Of a stretch of 64,000 nt of DNA, positions 44,646 through 55,849 are shown piece by piece (position 1 is the stretch's first letter; the number at the start of each line of letters is the position of its first letter). The notes beneath the pieces are model-generated. The model had not been told where the DNA came from, ran no database searches, and was given only the letters and a program-made list of their open reading frames with translations. The position numbers and the translations under genes are program-made. The DNA is from Antilocapra americana (Eukaryota > Chordata > Mammalia > Artiodactyla > Antilocapridae), in NCBI GenBank assembly GCA_007570785.1, contig ML664159.1, positions 5,241,987-5,305,986 on the forward strand, given 5' to 3'.

Positions 44646-45539
44646 AAAGGTTTAATAAGATCGATGATAATTTTCAGAGTTCTTTCTCAGTCCATTGTCT
44701 TTAATGAAAGTTCATTAAATATTTGTAGCTCCCTACTCTGTTTAAATCCATGTTCATTCATCACTTTTATTTATTTCAATAATTTATTTAACCATCATCC
44801 ATGATATCCTTTTGCCAGTGAAGTGTTAAATAATATAAATGGGCTATTCAGAAGTTTTATTTCAGTAATGGCAATTTAACAGTATTGTAATACTGATAAT
44901 ACCTCATGTTATATAACATTTGTCAGCTGTACAAGTGAATATTCTTTCTCCTTTCAAGAACAGAGATAATATTTCAGGGAGGTAAATGATCAATGTTATG
45001 TCTATATAACCTAAACATCAGGTTGACAGTCTGTACCTAAGGATTCAGATATTGGGAGGAAGGTAGGGGAAAATAAAACAAATTCATTTGATATTATAAT
45101 AGTTATGTATAAATATATGTAAAATTATTTTTATAAATGAATGTCATATAACTTTCAAATTCATGGATAACTCCGCCAAGTGATACTTGTCATGAACATT
45201 AATAAAATTGAAGAGGCCAGTTTGGTACATAAATAACCCAAGGGCAGCTAAATGAAAAGTGAACAGTTTATCTTACATCCAAATGTGTTATCTGGACAAT
45301 GCCAAAAAATGCACATTTTAAATATTCAACATATGTATAAAGTTGGGATTATCCAGTTAAAATATCAGAATCAATTGATTTCTTTTTCTTGTGAGTAATC
45401 AACAGGCCCTAGACATAATCCATGAACAATTTACAGGGAAACAAAAATTGTTCTTTTCAACCATATTCACACTCCTGAGCACTATCAGACAGGTTAGGAA
45501 GCCTAAATTTTCATCCCACATTTTCCAAGTGTTAATTTG
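44646..45539. other. Non-repetitive AT-rich region
   Basis: No gene or known repeat recognised. Confidence 0.5.
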
Positions 45540-46125
45540 TGTTCAGGCAAAATGCTTTCTTTATGCATCAACTTCTCCACATGTACATTCTTTTAATGAA
45601 TGTAATCTTGCTAAAACCTCAATCAAATATGTCACTACTCTGCTCAAAACCCTCCAATGGGTTTCAGTCTTTGCAGTAATCTTCGAGACTGTGAATCTGA
45701 ATGCCTGTCTCTCCCCTGACCTCTACCCTGACTGATTCTCACTCATTGACATGATACCAGCCACACTGGCCTTGACAGACCAAGTATCCTCTCTCCCTTC
45801 TTTCGCACAGGTATCTGTGTGGTTTGTTTCCTTCTTTCCTTAAGTCTTTACTTAAATGTCACATTCTCAGTGAGGTAACCCTGTCTCAATAACACTCATT
45901 ATGCCCTTCCCTGCTCCGTTTTTCTCCATGATGCTTACAATCATCAAATATACTGTACATTTTCCTGATCTGTTTTGTTGATTGTCTTCTCTCTTAGAAC
46001 AACAGCACCATAAGAGCAGGAGTTTTATATCTTTTGTTTCACTGTTGTATTTCCAGCACCTAGAAAGAAACTTAGCTGGAACATAAAAGGCATTTAACAA
46101 ATATTTGTTGAATGAACACATGAAC
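45540..46125 (+). mobile_element. L2-like LINE with 3' end
   Basis: Sense L2 pattern: CTCTGCTCAAAACCCTCCAATGG, CACACTGGCCTTGACAG, AAGTCTTTACTTAAATGTCACATTCTCAGTGAGG, GTATTTCCAGCACCTAG, then AACAAATATTTGTTGAATGAAC as the end. Confidence 0.8.
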
Positions 46126-46127
46126 CG

Positions 46128-46420
46128 GTCATTTATTTCCTGAGCACGTGTAACTTGCTGTGCACCATGCTGGCTCCTGAGATCCAAATGTGAATAAAAT
46201 TGCAGTCCTAACCCTTAGGAAGGTCACAGTCTGCAGATGTGATCCAGCTCTTGCCAAACAGCTCCATTAATTTAATGAGATACAAGGAGCATTGGTCACA
46301 TGGAGGTTGGACTTTTGTAAAACTGGGGATGATTTCACGGAGGAAGAAAATTTTAAGCTGAGACGGGTAGCATTCCGTCAATTGAGTAAAGCCAGAAGCA
46401 CTATGGGGAGAATGAAGTCA
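46128..46420 (-). mobile_element. L2-like LINE 3' end, antisense
   Basis: Begins immediately after the previous element in the opposite orientation: TCATTTATTTCCTGAGCACG, CACCATGCTGGCTCCTGAGATCC, CAGTCCTAACCCTTAGGAAGG. Then AGCTGAGACGGGTAGCATTCCG in the body. Confidence 0.65.
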
Positions 46421-47204
46421 AGTATAGGGGCACTTCCGACATCACAAATTTTTTAAAAATTAAAAGAAATAGTGTATATGGAAGGGCTTTGCAAACTAAC
46501 GCAATAATAGAATGTATGTACTATTATTATCTACCTTTTTTAATTTTTCTTTTCCCATTGACATCATCTCCCAGAATGTTCCAAGATACAACTTTATGCC
46601 AAAAGACAATTATATACATTTGAGTTTTACTGAAATAGATGATAAATTGAGATATTCATATTGGTCAAAGGATATATGAAATGTTTGGCATGTCTAAGCG
46701 TTTTGTAGATCTGTTTTTCTGTAATTAAAAGCTGTTATCTCTAATTTCTCAGGCTGAGTACAAATTAAGTAGGACACTGAAAAAAATTAGTCTTAAAATA
46801 AACCATGCTGTATTTCTCAAGTGTACAAATTGTTAATTAGAATTGGGAAGTGAACAGAAGGGGCATAAAATAAAGACCTTCCATTTCAAATAAAAGCTGA
46901 AAATGGACCATGTTTGACACTGGCATTAAAAAAACTAAGAATTGTAGGGACTGAAATGGAAATTGAAAATTTCTGAAATATTTAAATAATTTAACTTAAA
47001 ATTTTATATTGAGTGATTAAAATGTATATTTTGCCTTTTATTTTAATAGTCAATTTTAATATTTTAAAGTAAAAATAACTTTTTTGAAAGCGTGAGAAAT
47101 TATTTTTGTATTTTTACATTTATTTTAATTTACATTTTCTATACTAGACTCAAACTTTGCACACTTTGAAATCAATTGCATTTTGTTTTTTAATTATTTA
47201 TATC
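46421..47204. other. Non-repetitive AT-rich region
   Basis: No gene or known repeat recognised. Confidence 0.5.
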
Positions 47205-47525
47205 AGAATTCAGCAGACTATGCCTTGCAGACCAAATGTGCACCTGTTTTTGTAGTCTACATGCTAAGGATGTATTTACATTTTTAAATAGTTGGGAAAA
47301 AATCAAAAGAACAGTAATATTTGTGGTATAAAATAATCATATGAAATTCTGTCTTGTACATCTATCAGTGAAGCCTAACTGGGACCCAGACAGTTTATGT
47401 GTTGCTTATGGCTGCTTTCCCATGACAACAGCAGAGCTGAGTGGTGGCAACAGACTATGTGAACCATGATGCTGAAAATATTGTTTGTCTTTTACAGAAA
47501 ATGTTTGCTGATTCCTGCTTTCAGT
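47205..47525. mobile_element. Old non-autonomous DNA transposon (MER/hAT type)
   Basis: Pattern AGCAGACTATGCCTTGCAGACC, CACCTGTTTTTGTAGTC, TTATGGCTGCTTTCCCATG, ACAACAGCAGAGCTGAG, TCTTTTACAGAAAATGTTTGCTG. This matches a common mammalian MER DNA transposon that I recognise by its text but cannot name with certainty. Confidence 0.65.
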
Positions 47526-48364
47526 CATTCCTTTCAGTAGAACAAAAATTATATGAAAACCTTGATTATAAGAACACAGTATATCTTCAAGAAAAATAAC
47601 TTTTATATTTTAAGTGAACAATTATCAGTCATACATTTTTATTTTCATTGCTCTTCCAAATATCACTGGCCCATTAATAGAACATAAAAAAAATAACCTT
47701 ACATGTATATTTTGAATTTTGGTATTTTTGGTATATGTTTGTCAATGGTGAAGGGTGCATGTATTTTATTTAACAGTGAAGGATGAATGTACTTTATTTA
47801 ACAGTTTGTTCATATGGTTTTTAAGTATTTAGATATGTGGTAGATAGGGCTCCATTTGTGCTGTTGGCTCCACCTCTGCTATGTTAGGAAAGCTGAAAAA
47901 CAGAGTAATCACTGAGAAACAGAAAGGGTACAAGAAGTGAACAGGATTATGGTCAAGCAACTGATCTGACAGAAGACATTTTAAAGAAAATTAAGCAAAT
48001 TAGAATCAAAGAAGCTTGCATATCTCTGGACCCTGTGGGAATCTGTGGGCCCTAAGAAGACAATTAACTCTTGGAAAAGTTATTCCACACATTAGGGAGG
48101 AGAAGGCTGAAGCACAGTAAGATGGTTACTTGTTATGAGACACGATTAACTGAATCAATCCATGCACCTAGCAATTATCAACAACCCGGAGATTATAGGA
48201 AGATTTACTTTTAAATTTTAATCATAATGACATACATGGAATTTTCAACCTTATGACACTAAAGATGCAGTAATTAATGTTGCTTGTGCTGGAGACTCGT
48301 TGGTCAGCAACCTTCCTTTAGTATCTTCTGGGTTGCAGACACTGCCCTAGGAGCAATGGCATAG
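47526..48364. other. Non-repetitive region
   Basis: No gene or known repeat. A 23-bp near-repeat (GAAGGRTGYATGTAYTTTATTTAACAG) occurs twice around 47750-47806. Confidence 0.55.
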
Positions 48365-48705
48365 ATCTGTGTAGTCCAACACGGCGACCATAAGCCATAT
48401 GTTGGCTGTTGAGCACTTCAGTAGTGGTTGGGCCCAACACAGTTGTGATGTGTGCTCTAAGTGTAAAATGCATGCTGGATTTGAAGATTCACTATGGGGA
48501 AAAAAAAGAACGTAGAAGTCTTTATTCATAGCTCTTTATATTGGCCACATGTTGAAAAATAATATTTTAGCTCTATTGGGTTACAAAAAATATTATTAAA
48601 ATTACTTTTACCTGTTCCCCTTTCCCTTTTATCATGTGGCTACTAAAAAATTTTAAATTGCATATATGGCTCTCATGATATTTCCATTGGACAGCATTGG
48701 AGTGG
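48365..48705 (-). mobile_element. MER3-like DNA transposon
   Basis: TAGTCCAACACGGCGACCATAAGCC, TGTTGAGCACTTCAG, GCTCTAAGTGTAAAATGCATGC, CTATTGGGTTACAAAAAATATTATTAAAATTAC, then ATTTCCATTGGACAGCA at the right end. The TCCAA and TTGGA termini are inverted. This matches my memory of MER3 in reverse. Confidence 0.75.
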
Positions 48706-48953
48706 AAGGTAGAAGGAGTGCCCTCAGGGAGCTCACGTTTTAGGCAGACTGGTAAGTAAACAAACAATGGCAGGTGACCGGCATAAACATAGAGCTGCTC
48801 AGGTAGCATCCAGGCAAGTCACAGGTGTCTGCAGCAGTTGATGATGGCTTCTCTGAATCTTCCAGTAGAAGGTGGAGAGAAACTTCAGTCAGGGGAGAAT
48901 GTTCCAGGTAAAGAATACAGCATGTGCAAAGGCACAGTCATTTGAAATAGCAT

Positions 48954-49178
48954 ATCACGTTTGTGCTTAGTCACTCAATCGTGTCTGACTCTTTGCAAGC
49001 CCATGGACTGTAGATCACCAGGCTCCTCTGTCCATGGGGATTCTCCAGGCAAGAATACTGGAGTGGGTTGCCATGCCCTCCTCCAGGGGATCTTCCCAAC
49101 CCAGGGATCAAACACAGGTCTCACACATTGCAGCAGAATTCTTTACTGTCTGAGCCACCAGGGAAGCCCAACGTTTCA
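48954..49178 (-). mobile_element. Bov-tA SINE
   Basis: Antisense Bov-tA: TTAGTCACTCAATCGTGTCTGAC, GGGATCAAACACAGG, GAGCCACCAGGGAAGCCC. Flanked by ACGTTT on both sides (48957 and 49171), a short possible TSD. Confidence 0.92.
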
Positions 49179-49217
49179 TGTTCAGGAAATTATTAATAGC
49201 TTGGTATGTTTAAAGCT

Positions 49218-49430
49218 GGGCTTTCCTCGTGGCTCAATGTTAAAGAACTCACCTGCCAATGCAGAAGATCAGGGTTCAATCCCTGGGCCGAGAAGACCCC
49301 TTGGAGAAGGAAATGGCAACCTATTCCAGTATTCTTGCCTGGAAAATCCCATGGACGGAGGAACCTGGTGTGTTACAATCCATGAGATGGCAAAAGAGTG
49401 GGACATAAATTAGCGACTAAACAGTAACAA
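49218..49430 (+). mobile_element. Bov-tA SINE
   Basis: Sense Bov-tA: GGGCTTTCCTCGTGGCTCAATG, GGTTCAATCCCTGGGCCG, CCAGTATTCTTGCCTGG, then a GACTAAACAGTAACAATAT tail. It faces the preceding SINE with a spacer of about 40 bases. Confidence 0.92.
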
Positions 49431-49560
49431 TATATCTAAAACTAGGGTGGGTTTGTGGGAATGAGAGAAGCAAAGCTAGAGAGGTAGGCAGGAGTCACTG
49501 ATGAATGGTTTTAAAAGTAGGCATTACGGAAAGTTTGGGGGAAATTTGACCCGGGTCACA

Positions 49561-50173
49561 CATCTAAAAATATGTCATTTTCCAATAATGTTGAAAAGCT
49601 ACTTACGAGCATTGGAGTGAACTTTCTTCAGAACAGCTTAATGTGAATTCTAGAAATGATATTGATTATTCCTTTTCTGTTGATCCATGAATCAATGAAC
49701 GTATGGCTTAGACAACCAGAAAAGCAGTGCCCAGAGTACTGCTGTATGGTTTACAAAACATAAATAATGCCGAGAAAGGTGCTGAAGTCAAAAGACCCTG
49801 TTAAGTAATAGCAAATGGTTTTGGAGGATGCAAAAATTACTTCCACAGAGGCTACTTCCTTCAGTTGTAATTCACTAATTATGCAAAAAGCAAGCAATAT
49901 TTCACTGGCTAGGAGACACTGCAACTTAGGTGACTTATGCAGTCTTCCTGAGAAAGAGACAAATGACCATGACACCATGGACTTTGTAAGGAAATCATGT
50001 TTCAAGGCCAGTTCTGTACTGAGAGATGATCATCCTGGCATAACTATTCTTGACTCTTGATGGAAGGGCCTTCCGCCAACAGCTGTGACCATCTGACTCT
50101 CCAAGAAAAGATTCAGCTTATTCAGTACCCTGGGCCCAGTTGATTCCTAAGTAGAAAACACTTTAAGGACCCT
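49561..50173. other. Spacer without recognised features
   Basis: No gene or known repeat. Overlapping open frames of 81-84 codons at 49751-50060 have no recognisable domain. Confidence 0.5.
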
Positions 50174-50409
50174 AAATATAGCACACTGAAGTGTTAGTCG
50201 CTCAGTTGTGTCCAACTCCCTGTGATTGTGTGGACTGGGACTCACCAGGCTCTTCTGTCCATGGGATTTTCTGGGCAAGAATACTGGAGTGGGTTGTCAT
50301 TTCCTTAGGCTCCAGGAGATCTTCCTGACCCAGGGATCAAACCTGGGTCTCCTGCGTGGCAGGCAGACCTTTACCATGGAAGCCACCAGGGAAGCTCAAA
50401 TTTAGCACA
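50174..50409 (-). mobile_element. Bov-tA SINE with 12-bp TSD
   Basis: AAATATAGCACA (50174-50185) and AAATTTAGCACA (50398-50409) flank an antisense Bov-tA (GTTAGTCGCTCAGTTGTGTCC, GGGATCAAACCTGGG, GAAGCCACCAGGGAAGC). Confidence 0.95.
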
Positions 50410-51524
50410 TTATTTGACTAAAAAACACTTCAGATGTGTTCTGAGCTTGGAATCTGGGTCTGGTAACCAGACTTTAAAAAAGCCCTTACTTTGAGTCTCA
50501 GCAACTCATAAATGGGAACCTGCCATTTTCTTTCATCTTATCAAGGTGCTGTGCTTCATGTTCTTGTCTTGATCTTCTTTCTCTCCATGCGTGTCCTATT
50601 CCAATGACCTGTCTTATCTGTCTCCCTCTCTGTGCTTGTCTATACATGTGAACATGTCATGGTTCTTGGTCTTGTTCCACCCATGGGCCAGTACCTAACA
50701 GTTGATAGACCTGTATACCCTCTATTTCTGCTTCAATAACCAAAATTTTAGACTCCATGTTGAAAATGCTCACTGAGAAGTATACACTGTTTAAGAAACC
50801 AGGAAAGCACAGGCTTCTGAAAGCACTGTCTTTGAGCCTTACTATTTAGTTTTTCGATGTGGTATCTGATTACTTTTATGAGCTTAGACTTATTCTTCAC
50901 AGGTGAACTATTCCATTGTAATGCCAAAGTTGAATTTTTCAAAGGTGGTTGAACTTTTCAATTTTCACCTTATTCTTTTTTGATTCCTTAATTCTTTTAA
51001 ACCAGAAAGTAGACTTAATTGCTGGGGGTTGGAGGTAAATTAATTAATTGTTCAGTTGGATTGTGGAAAGTAGAATGAATGGTTCTGCAAGCGAAGCACT
51101 TTCATTAATACAAACAGCCCATTTTCTCTATACTCCTGCTGATTTTTCTGGTTTCCAACCAAGACACGCTGGACAACTTTAGCCTATCACAGAAGAGCCC
51201 AGTATCTGATCCTGGTCCTTACTCAGCAAAGGAAGTATGGCTGAAGCACTTTCTTCCAAGTGCTTTCTACTTGCTCAGACTCTGAGTTTCATAGGTTTAC
51301 CTTGGTCAGGAACTGGGCCTGCTCACCTCTCTCTTTTGCAGATGGTTTGTTGTATCCTCAGACCTATACCCTATAAACACAGGGGAAATAACGTTAAATG
51401 GGATGAATAGGCAATCACGAACCTATTGCTTTGTTCCGGCTCGGGCTGTCAGTTGCTATGTCAGTTATCTGTTTTTTGGTAGTCATTTGAGATGCTGAAT
51501 AACTGGAAGAAAGTGACTGGTTTT
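50410..51524. other. Non-repetitive region
   Basis: No gene or interspersed repeat recognised in about 1.1 kb. Confidence 0.5.
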
Positions 51525-51843
51525 AAGTAATTGAAATTTTATTTTTTTTTAATTTTTTAAAATTTATTTATTTATTTTTCTTTTTACATTATCGTGTTGG
51601 TTTTGCCATACATTGACATGAGTCCACCATGGGTATACATGTGTTCCCCTTCCAAAACCCCCCTCCCACCTCCCTCCCAATTCCATCCCTTTGGGTCATC
51701 CCGGTTTACCAGCTCTGAGCACCCTGTATCATGTATCAAACCTGGGCTGGCGATTCATATCACATATGATAATTTAAATGTTTCAATGCCATTCTCCTAT
51801 ATCATCCCACTCTTGCCCTCTCCCTGAGTCCAAAGTAATTGAA
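51525..51843 (-). mobile_element. L1_BT-type 3' end, antisense, with 11-bp TSD
   Basis: The TSD AAGTAATTGAA is exact at 51525-51535 and 51833-51843. Insert: a long impure T tail with TTTATTTATTTATTT, GTTGGTTTTGCCATACATTG, a C-rich tract, GGGCTGGCGATTCATATC, CTATATCATCCCACTCTTGCC. It differs at many positions from the other copies, so it belongs to a different L1 subfamily. Confidence 0.93.
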
Positions 51844-52235
51844 GAACAATACCTCTCCAAGGGAGTCACCTACATTGGAACAGTTTTTACTTCTTCATCT
51901 CAAACTATATAAAGCAAGGTTAATTTTGTGTTTTTAGGATCTCATCATCTTGTGGTGTTTAAACACTTTTGAAAAAGTGTGTTACTAACAAGTCTACTAT
52001 CAAGGAGAAATCTCACTGATTTAGAATTTATAAACCCAAGGAAGGGCCATATGAACCGCAAAGACAATGGAGGAGAAAAATGATAAGGGTAACCATGGCC
52101 GTCCAGATTTGAGAAAGATGAACATGTGCTGCATCTTCTTTTAATCTGTCATTGTCTTCGGTCAATTGGCTTCAAGGCTCTGTCAGGTAGGATGGACTGT
52201 GGAGTCAGAGTAGGGTTGGGTTTTAGGAATGATTA
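51844..52235. other. Spacer without recognised features
   Basis: No gene or known repeat recognised. Confidence 0.5.
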
Positions 52236-52378
52236 GGAGGAGAAGGAAATGGCAACCCATTCCAGTATTCTTGCCTACAGAATCCTGTGGACAGAGGAGC
52301 CTAGTGGGCTGCTGTCTATGGGGTCGCACAGGTTGGGACATGACTGAAGCAACTTACCAGCAGCAGCAGCAGCAGCAA
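52236..52378 (+). mobile_element. Bov-A2 SINE, second unit only
   Basis: GGAGAAGGAAATGGCAACCC, GGGCTGCTGTCTATGGGGTCG, then a (CAG)n tail of about six units. This is the 3' monomer of Bov-A2, a usual 5' truncation. Confidence 0.9.
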
Positions 52379-52389
52379 GAAATTAGAAA

Positions 52390-52592
52390 GGGCTTCCCTG
52401 ATGGCTCAGTGGTAAAGAACTTGCCTGCCAATGCAGAAGACACGGGTTCAATCCCTGGGTCAAGAAGATCCCCTGGAGAAGGAAATGGCAACCCACTCTA
52501 GCATTCTTACCTGGGAAATCCCCTGGAAAGAGAAGCCTCATCCATGGGGCCGCATAAGAATCAGACATGACTTAGTGACTAAACAAGACAGA
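52390..52592 (+). mobile_element. Bov-tA SINE with internal deletion
   Basis: GGGCTTCCCTGATGGCTCAG, GGTTCAATCCCTGGGTCAAG, GGAGAAGGAAATGGCAACCC. The usual CCTGG(T/C)GGGCTACAGTCC is shortened to CCTCATCC, a deletion of about 12 bases. It is 12 bases downstream of the Bov-A2 piece. Confidence 0.93.
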
Positions 52593-54084
52593 ATCAATGG
52601 CTGTGACATTCTCTCTTTGAAAACAGAATCCATCCATAACAATGAAAACTCTTCAAAGGCAAAGTATTTTCTTGGGTGATTTGAAGCTGAGAAAACTGCC
52701 TTCAGCAGCCCCACACATCTGCATTCTTATCACCTAATTTATAGTATTTAGGGGAGCAGACCAGGCAGTAGTTAAGGTTAATCTCATGTCTGTATGTCAT
52801 CAGTAATTCACTCTGTAGAGCTGGGATTTGCTGCGCTTTGCCACACCAGGCCATCAGTTCTAGCCACAACCAGGTGGTAAGTAGAGGTATTTAGATAAAA
52901 AGAATATTTCTTCCTGCAGGGAGGTGGTTGATTTTCAGGAAACCTTTCCTGGAGGTATAATATCAAACAGATCATTGACTCCTGGGGTGGTTGTTTTTAT
53001 TCATTTTGAAACTTTCAAAATATTTAGGAATTGTAATGTCTTTTGACTCATCTCACAGGCAAGTGTTCTCTTGGAGAAAGAGGTAGTGAATTTGCATCTT
53101 TCTCTCCTGTGAGTGCCCTGATTGGGGTCAGGACATGGGGCTTGTGAGCACAACCTTATTATTATGTCGGCTGACACTGTACTCTTTGAACTCCGGGCCA
53201 GCTCTCCCAGGAAACCTCTGAGCTCTCTCGGGCAGGAAAGCAGGTAATTGAAAGCAGCTCTGGAAGCTGTATCTGTTCACCATCATCAGTTATTATCACC
53301 TCGACACAGCCTCTTGTGAAGGTTTTGTATCTGAGGAGTCTGCCTCTGAAGTCACAGTGGCAATTAATAATGTCCACACTGAAATCTAAATTCCTACCGC
53401 AGGTCTCACTAGTAATATAAGATTTTTCCTGTTTCTTTCATAAATTAGTTGATAACTGTCTCTGCTTCTCTTTTGAGTGAAACGATTTTAATTACACAAT
53501 GCACAGGAGCACAAAGCTTCATCTCATGGGCAACCGACAGTGGAGGCTTGTGATAAAAGCACATTAAACCTTCATTGAGGTTGTTTACACATTTGTAACG
53601 GTGGCTGTGGCCGTCTCTGATAGCAGGGACAATAAATCAAAACCTGAGGATGTTCTTTTCATTAGCCAATGATTTTATAGCCTGTGGTGGCTTTTTAACT
53701 ATCCATGCGTAAAATGGAGTGATATAATTCGTAATTACTGGAAATAACTAGCTTTAATTCCCCCCACAGATATTTAGAGCTTTCATATGATTTGAAAGAC
53801 TCAAGTTGACTTCAAAATAGTGCATTGATTGTCCCCTATTAGTGAGTGCATCCCACTGTGTACTTGGAGAACTTCTGTAGGTGTCTTTCTCAGCCTTTAC
53901 TAGGGGTTACATTAATCTTGTAATTCAGAGTATGACCATCAGAGAGGCAATGTTGATCCTAGACAGATGGCAAGAAAAGCTGCCTGGTATCCTGGGGGAA
54001 AGATGGGATAGGAAGATGAAATGAAATATGAGAAGAAATGTAGGGAGAGACTTCTCTCTGGGAAAGCAGGAGAGATCTGTCCTC
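52593..54084. other. Repeat-free region, possible regulatory element
   Basis: About 1.5 kb with no interspersed repeat and no exon signal. The part at about 53160-53800 is compositionally varied, with TTTTAATTACACAATG (53486), TTGTTTACACATTTG (53581) and GTAATTACTGGAAATAAC (53732). These resemble homeodomain, SOX and forkhead core sites, but such cores are common by chance. Conservation cannot be judged from one sequence. Confidence 0.35.
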
Positions 54085-54265
54085 ATCCTAGCTGTACCGA
54101 GTACCAGGTATGTGGACTTTGGCTTCTACCCCAATGTCTCTCAACATCAGTTTACTCATCCATAAAATGGGAGTGTAACAGATGCGTTGTTCCAGGACTG
54201 ATGAGATGACGCTATGACAGTGCTGCGCACAGATTTGGGTTTGGTAAAAGGTGCCCAGTATATTT
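54085..54265 (+). mobile_element. MIR SINE, partial
   Basis: CCAATGTCTCTCAACATCAGTTTACTCATCCATAAAATGGGAGTG, then GACTGATGAGATGACGCTATG and GACAGTGCTGCGC. MIR core in sense orientation. Confidence 0.72.
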
Positions 54266-55089
54266 AGACTCTGTTCACTTACCTGCAGCCTGTGCCAGAG
54301 AGTGGTCTGATTCATCTCAGCTTATCCAGGAGGAGTGCATGGAAAATTAGCAGCGCTTTGGCTCACCTGAAGTCCCCAGATATCATCTATTGTACTTTCT
54401 AGCAGGGACTCACAAATGAAAACTTGGATTTTAGAACCCTAATTTGATGCTTGGGATGTGGATTTAATTTATAATTTGAATTCAAAGGCCAGCCTAAACG
54501 AAGTTAGAGAAAATATGGCAGAAAGGAGAAAATTTTAAAACCAGGGATATCTAGTTTGAAATGCCAAGTTTCCTTGAGTATCAGAAGGTTTGCAAAGTTC
54601 TTTCACTGAAAAATTCTGTGACAGAGACAGGCAGTCTTAAAATCCCAAAAGGGTGGTTGACAGCATAGGTCCCATTTGCAAGTGGCCCTTGGAGAGAATA
54701 ATGTTTCTCCCAGCTCCTGTGGTCTCATCAAAACATCAGGAAACAGTTTCTGGTTGCTTTGTTTATCATCACTTGTTGATGTGTTTAAGGCTGACACATT
54801 TTCATTTTGGGTATCTCTTTTCTCCAAGCAACTAGTGATATAAAGGGCACCAAAACTCTAGATATGAAATGTCAAGCTAGAACATTCCTGTGTCTTCTAA
54901 TAAAATACATACCATCAATTAATTCTGGTTTGAATCTGTCTTAGATGTCATTATCATATTATTCTTATATTAATATGTAGAACTTTTTAATACAGTACTG
55001 ACAAATTAAAATATAACTTTATATAACAATATATAATAGCATACATTAATAATTTTATATTATATATTATAAAAGTATCTCTATATGCT
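54266..55089. other. Non-repetitive AT-rich region
   Basis: No gene or known repeat recognised. The right part (54930-55070) is extremely AT-rich. Confidence 0.5.
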
Positions 55090-55325
55090 TACACCTGCCA
55101 TGTGCCAGACTTTATATACATTGTTTTAAAGCTTCAAAATTACTTTAAAGCAAGTAACATGGAAATTGTCCCAAGGCTAAAGGCAAGGAAAGTGAGTGAA
55201 GTTCAGAGAGGTTTAGTGAATTTTTCAATGCTGCATAGCTAATAATTATCAAAGCCAGGATTCAATTACAGTCTGGTCTAACTCCAGAACCCATGCAGTT
55301 TTCACTACATTTTGCTGCATCCCTT
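55090..55325 (-). mobile_element. MIR SINE
   Basis: Antisense MIR: CACCTGCCATGTGCCAGACTTTATATACATTG, GTTCAGAGAGGTTTAGTGAAT, AAAGCCAGGATTCAATTAC. Confidence 0.75.
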
Positions 55326-55849
55326 TCTTGAGGACTGGACCACACACTAGTAAAAGATGTGTTATATACAGAACAGCACAGTCTACAGAGTTCATAACTG
55401 CTCGTAACTGCTTATAAGTGTTCATATGTGTCACTTTCGTGTGGGCAAATTTTAACTACCCCATGAACTATATTTACAAGGAGATGCTTAATTTACTATG
55501 GGTTGTTTACAAGTGCTCTTGAGCAAGGTGAATCATTTAGGGCAGTTTATTTTCATAGTAACCCAAGAGGTGGATGAATAAAAGAAAAAGAAAATTTTCA
55601 AGCAAACAGCCAGCACAAGGTGGACACAGAGGGTTATAGGTGCTTCCCAGTGCCCTGATTCCTGTTTGTAATCCTGATACAGACATCACTGCTTTGCATT
55701 TCACAGAGTCAACTTTTTAGTGAATATAAAGCTTTTTGTTTTAGAAAATCTGAATTCAATCTTATAACTTTGCTTTCTTCCTAATTTTTAAATTTTATTT
55801 ATTTAGGCCTTCAAATTTAGAACTATCCTTGACACTTTTTCTTACACAT
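55326..55849. other. Spacer without recognised features
   Basis: No gene or known repeat recognised. Confidence 0.5.

Larger units (their letters stand above)
48706..49560 (-). mobile_element. L2-like LINE, antisense, split by two SINEs
   Basis: 48706-48953: GGGAGCTCACGTTTTAGGCAG, GTAAGTAAACAAACAATGGC, GAGAATGTTCCAGGTAAAG, GCATGTGCAAAGGCACAG. 49431-49560: CTAGAGAGGTAGGCAGGAGTC, then ATGGTTTTAAAAGTAGGC. The two parts are consecutive in the L2-like pattern. Confidence 0.62.

Noticed and set aside
45391..45735. 114-codon open frame that might be an exon
   Set aside because: It mostly overlaps an L2-like element, and no domain or splice context was recognised.
48961..49413. 150-codon open frame
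   Set aside because: It crosses two opposed Bov-tA SINEs and the spacer between them.
53486..53760. Individual TAATTA, TGTTTAC and ACAATG motifs as defined binding sites
   Set aside because: Too short and too common in AT-rich DNA to annotate separately; kept only as part of a low-confidence region.
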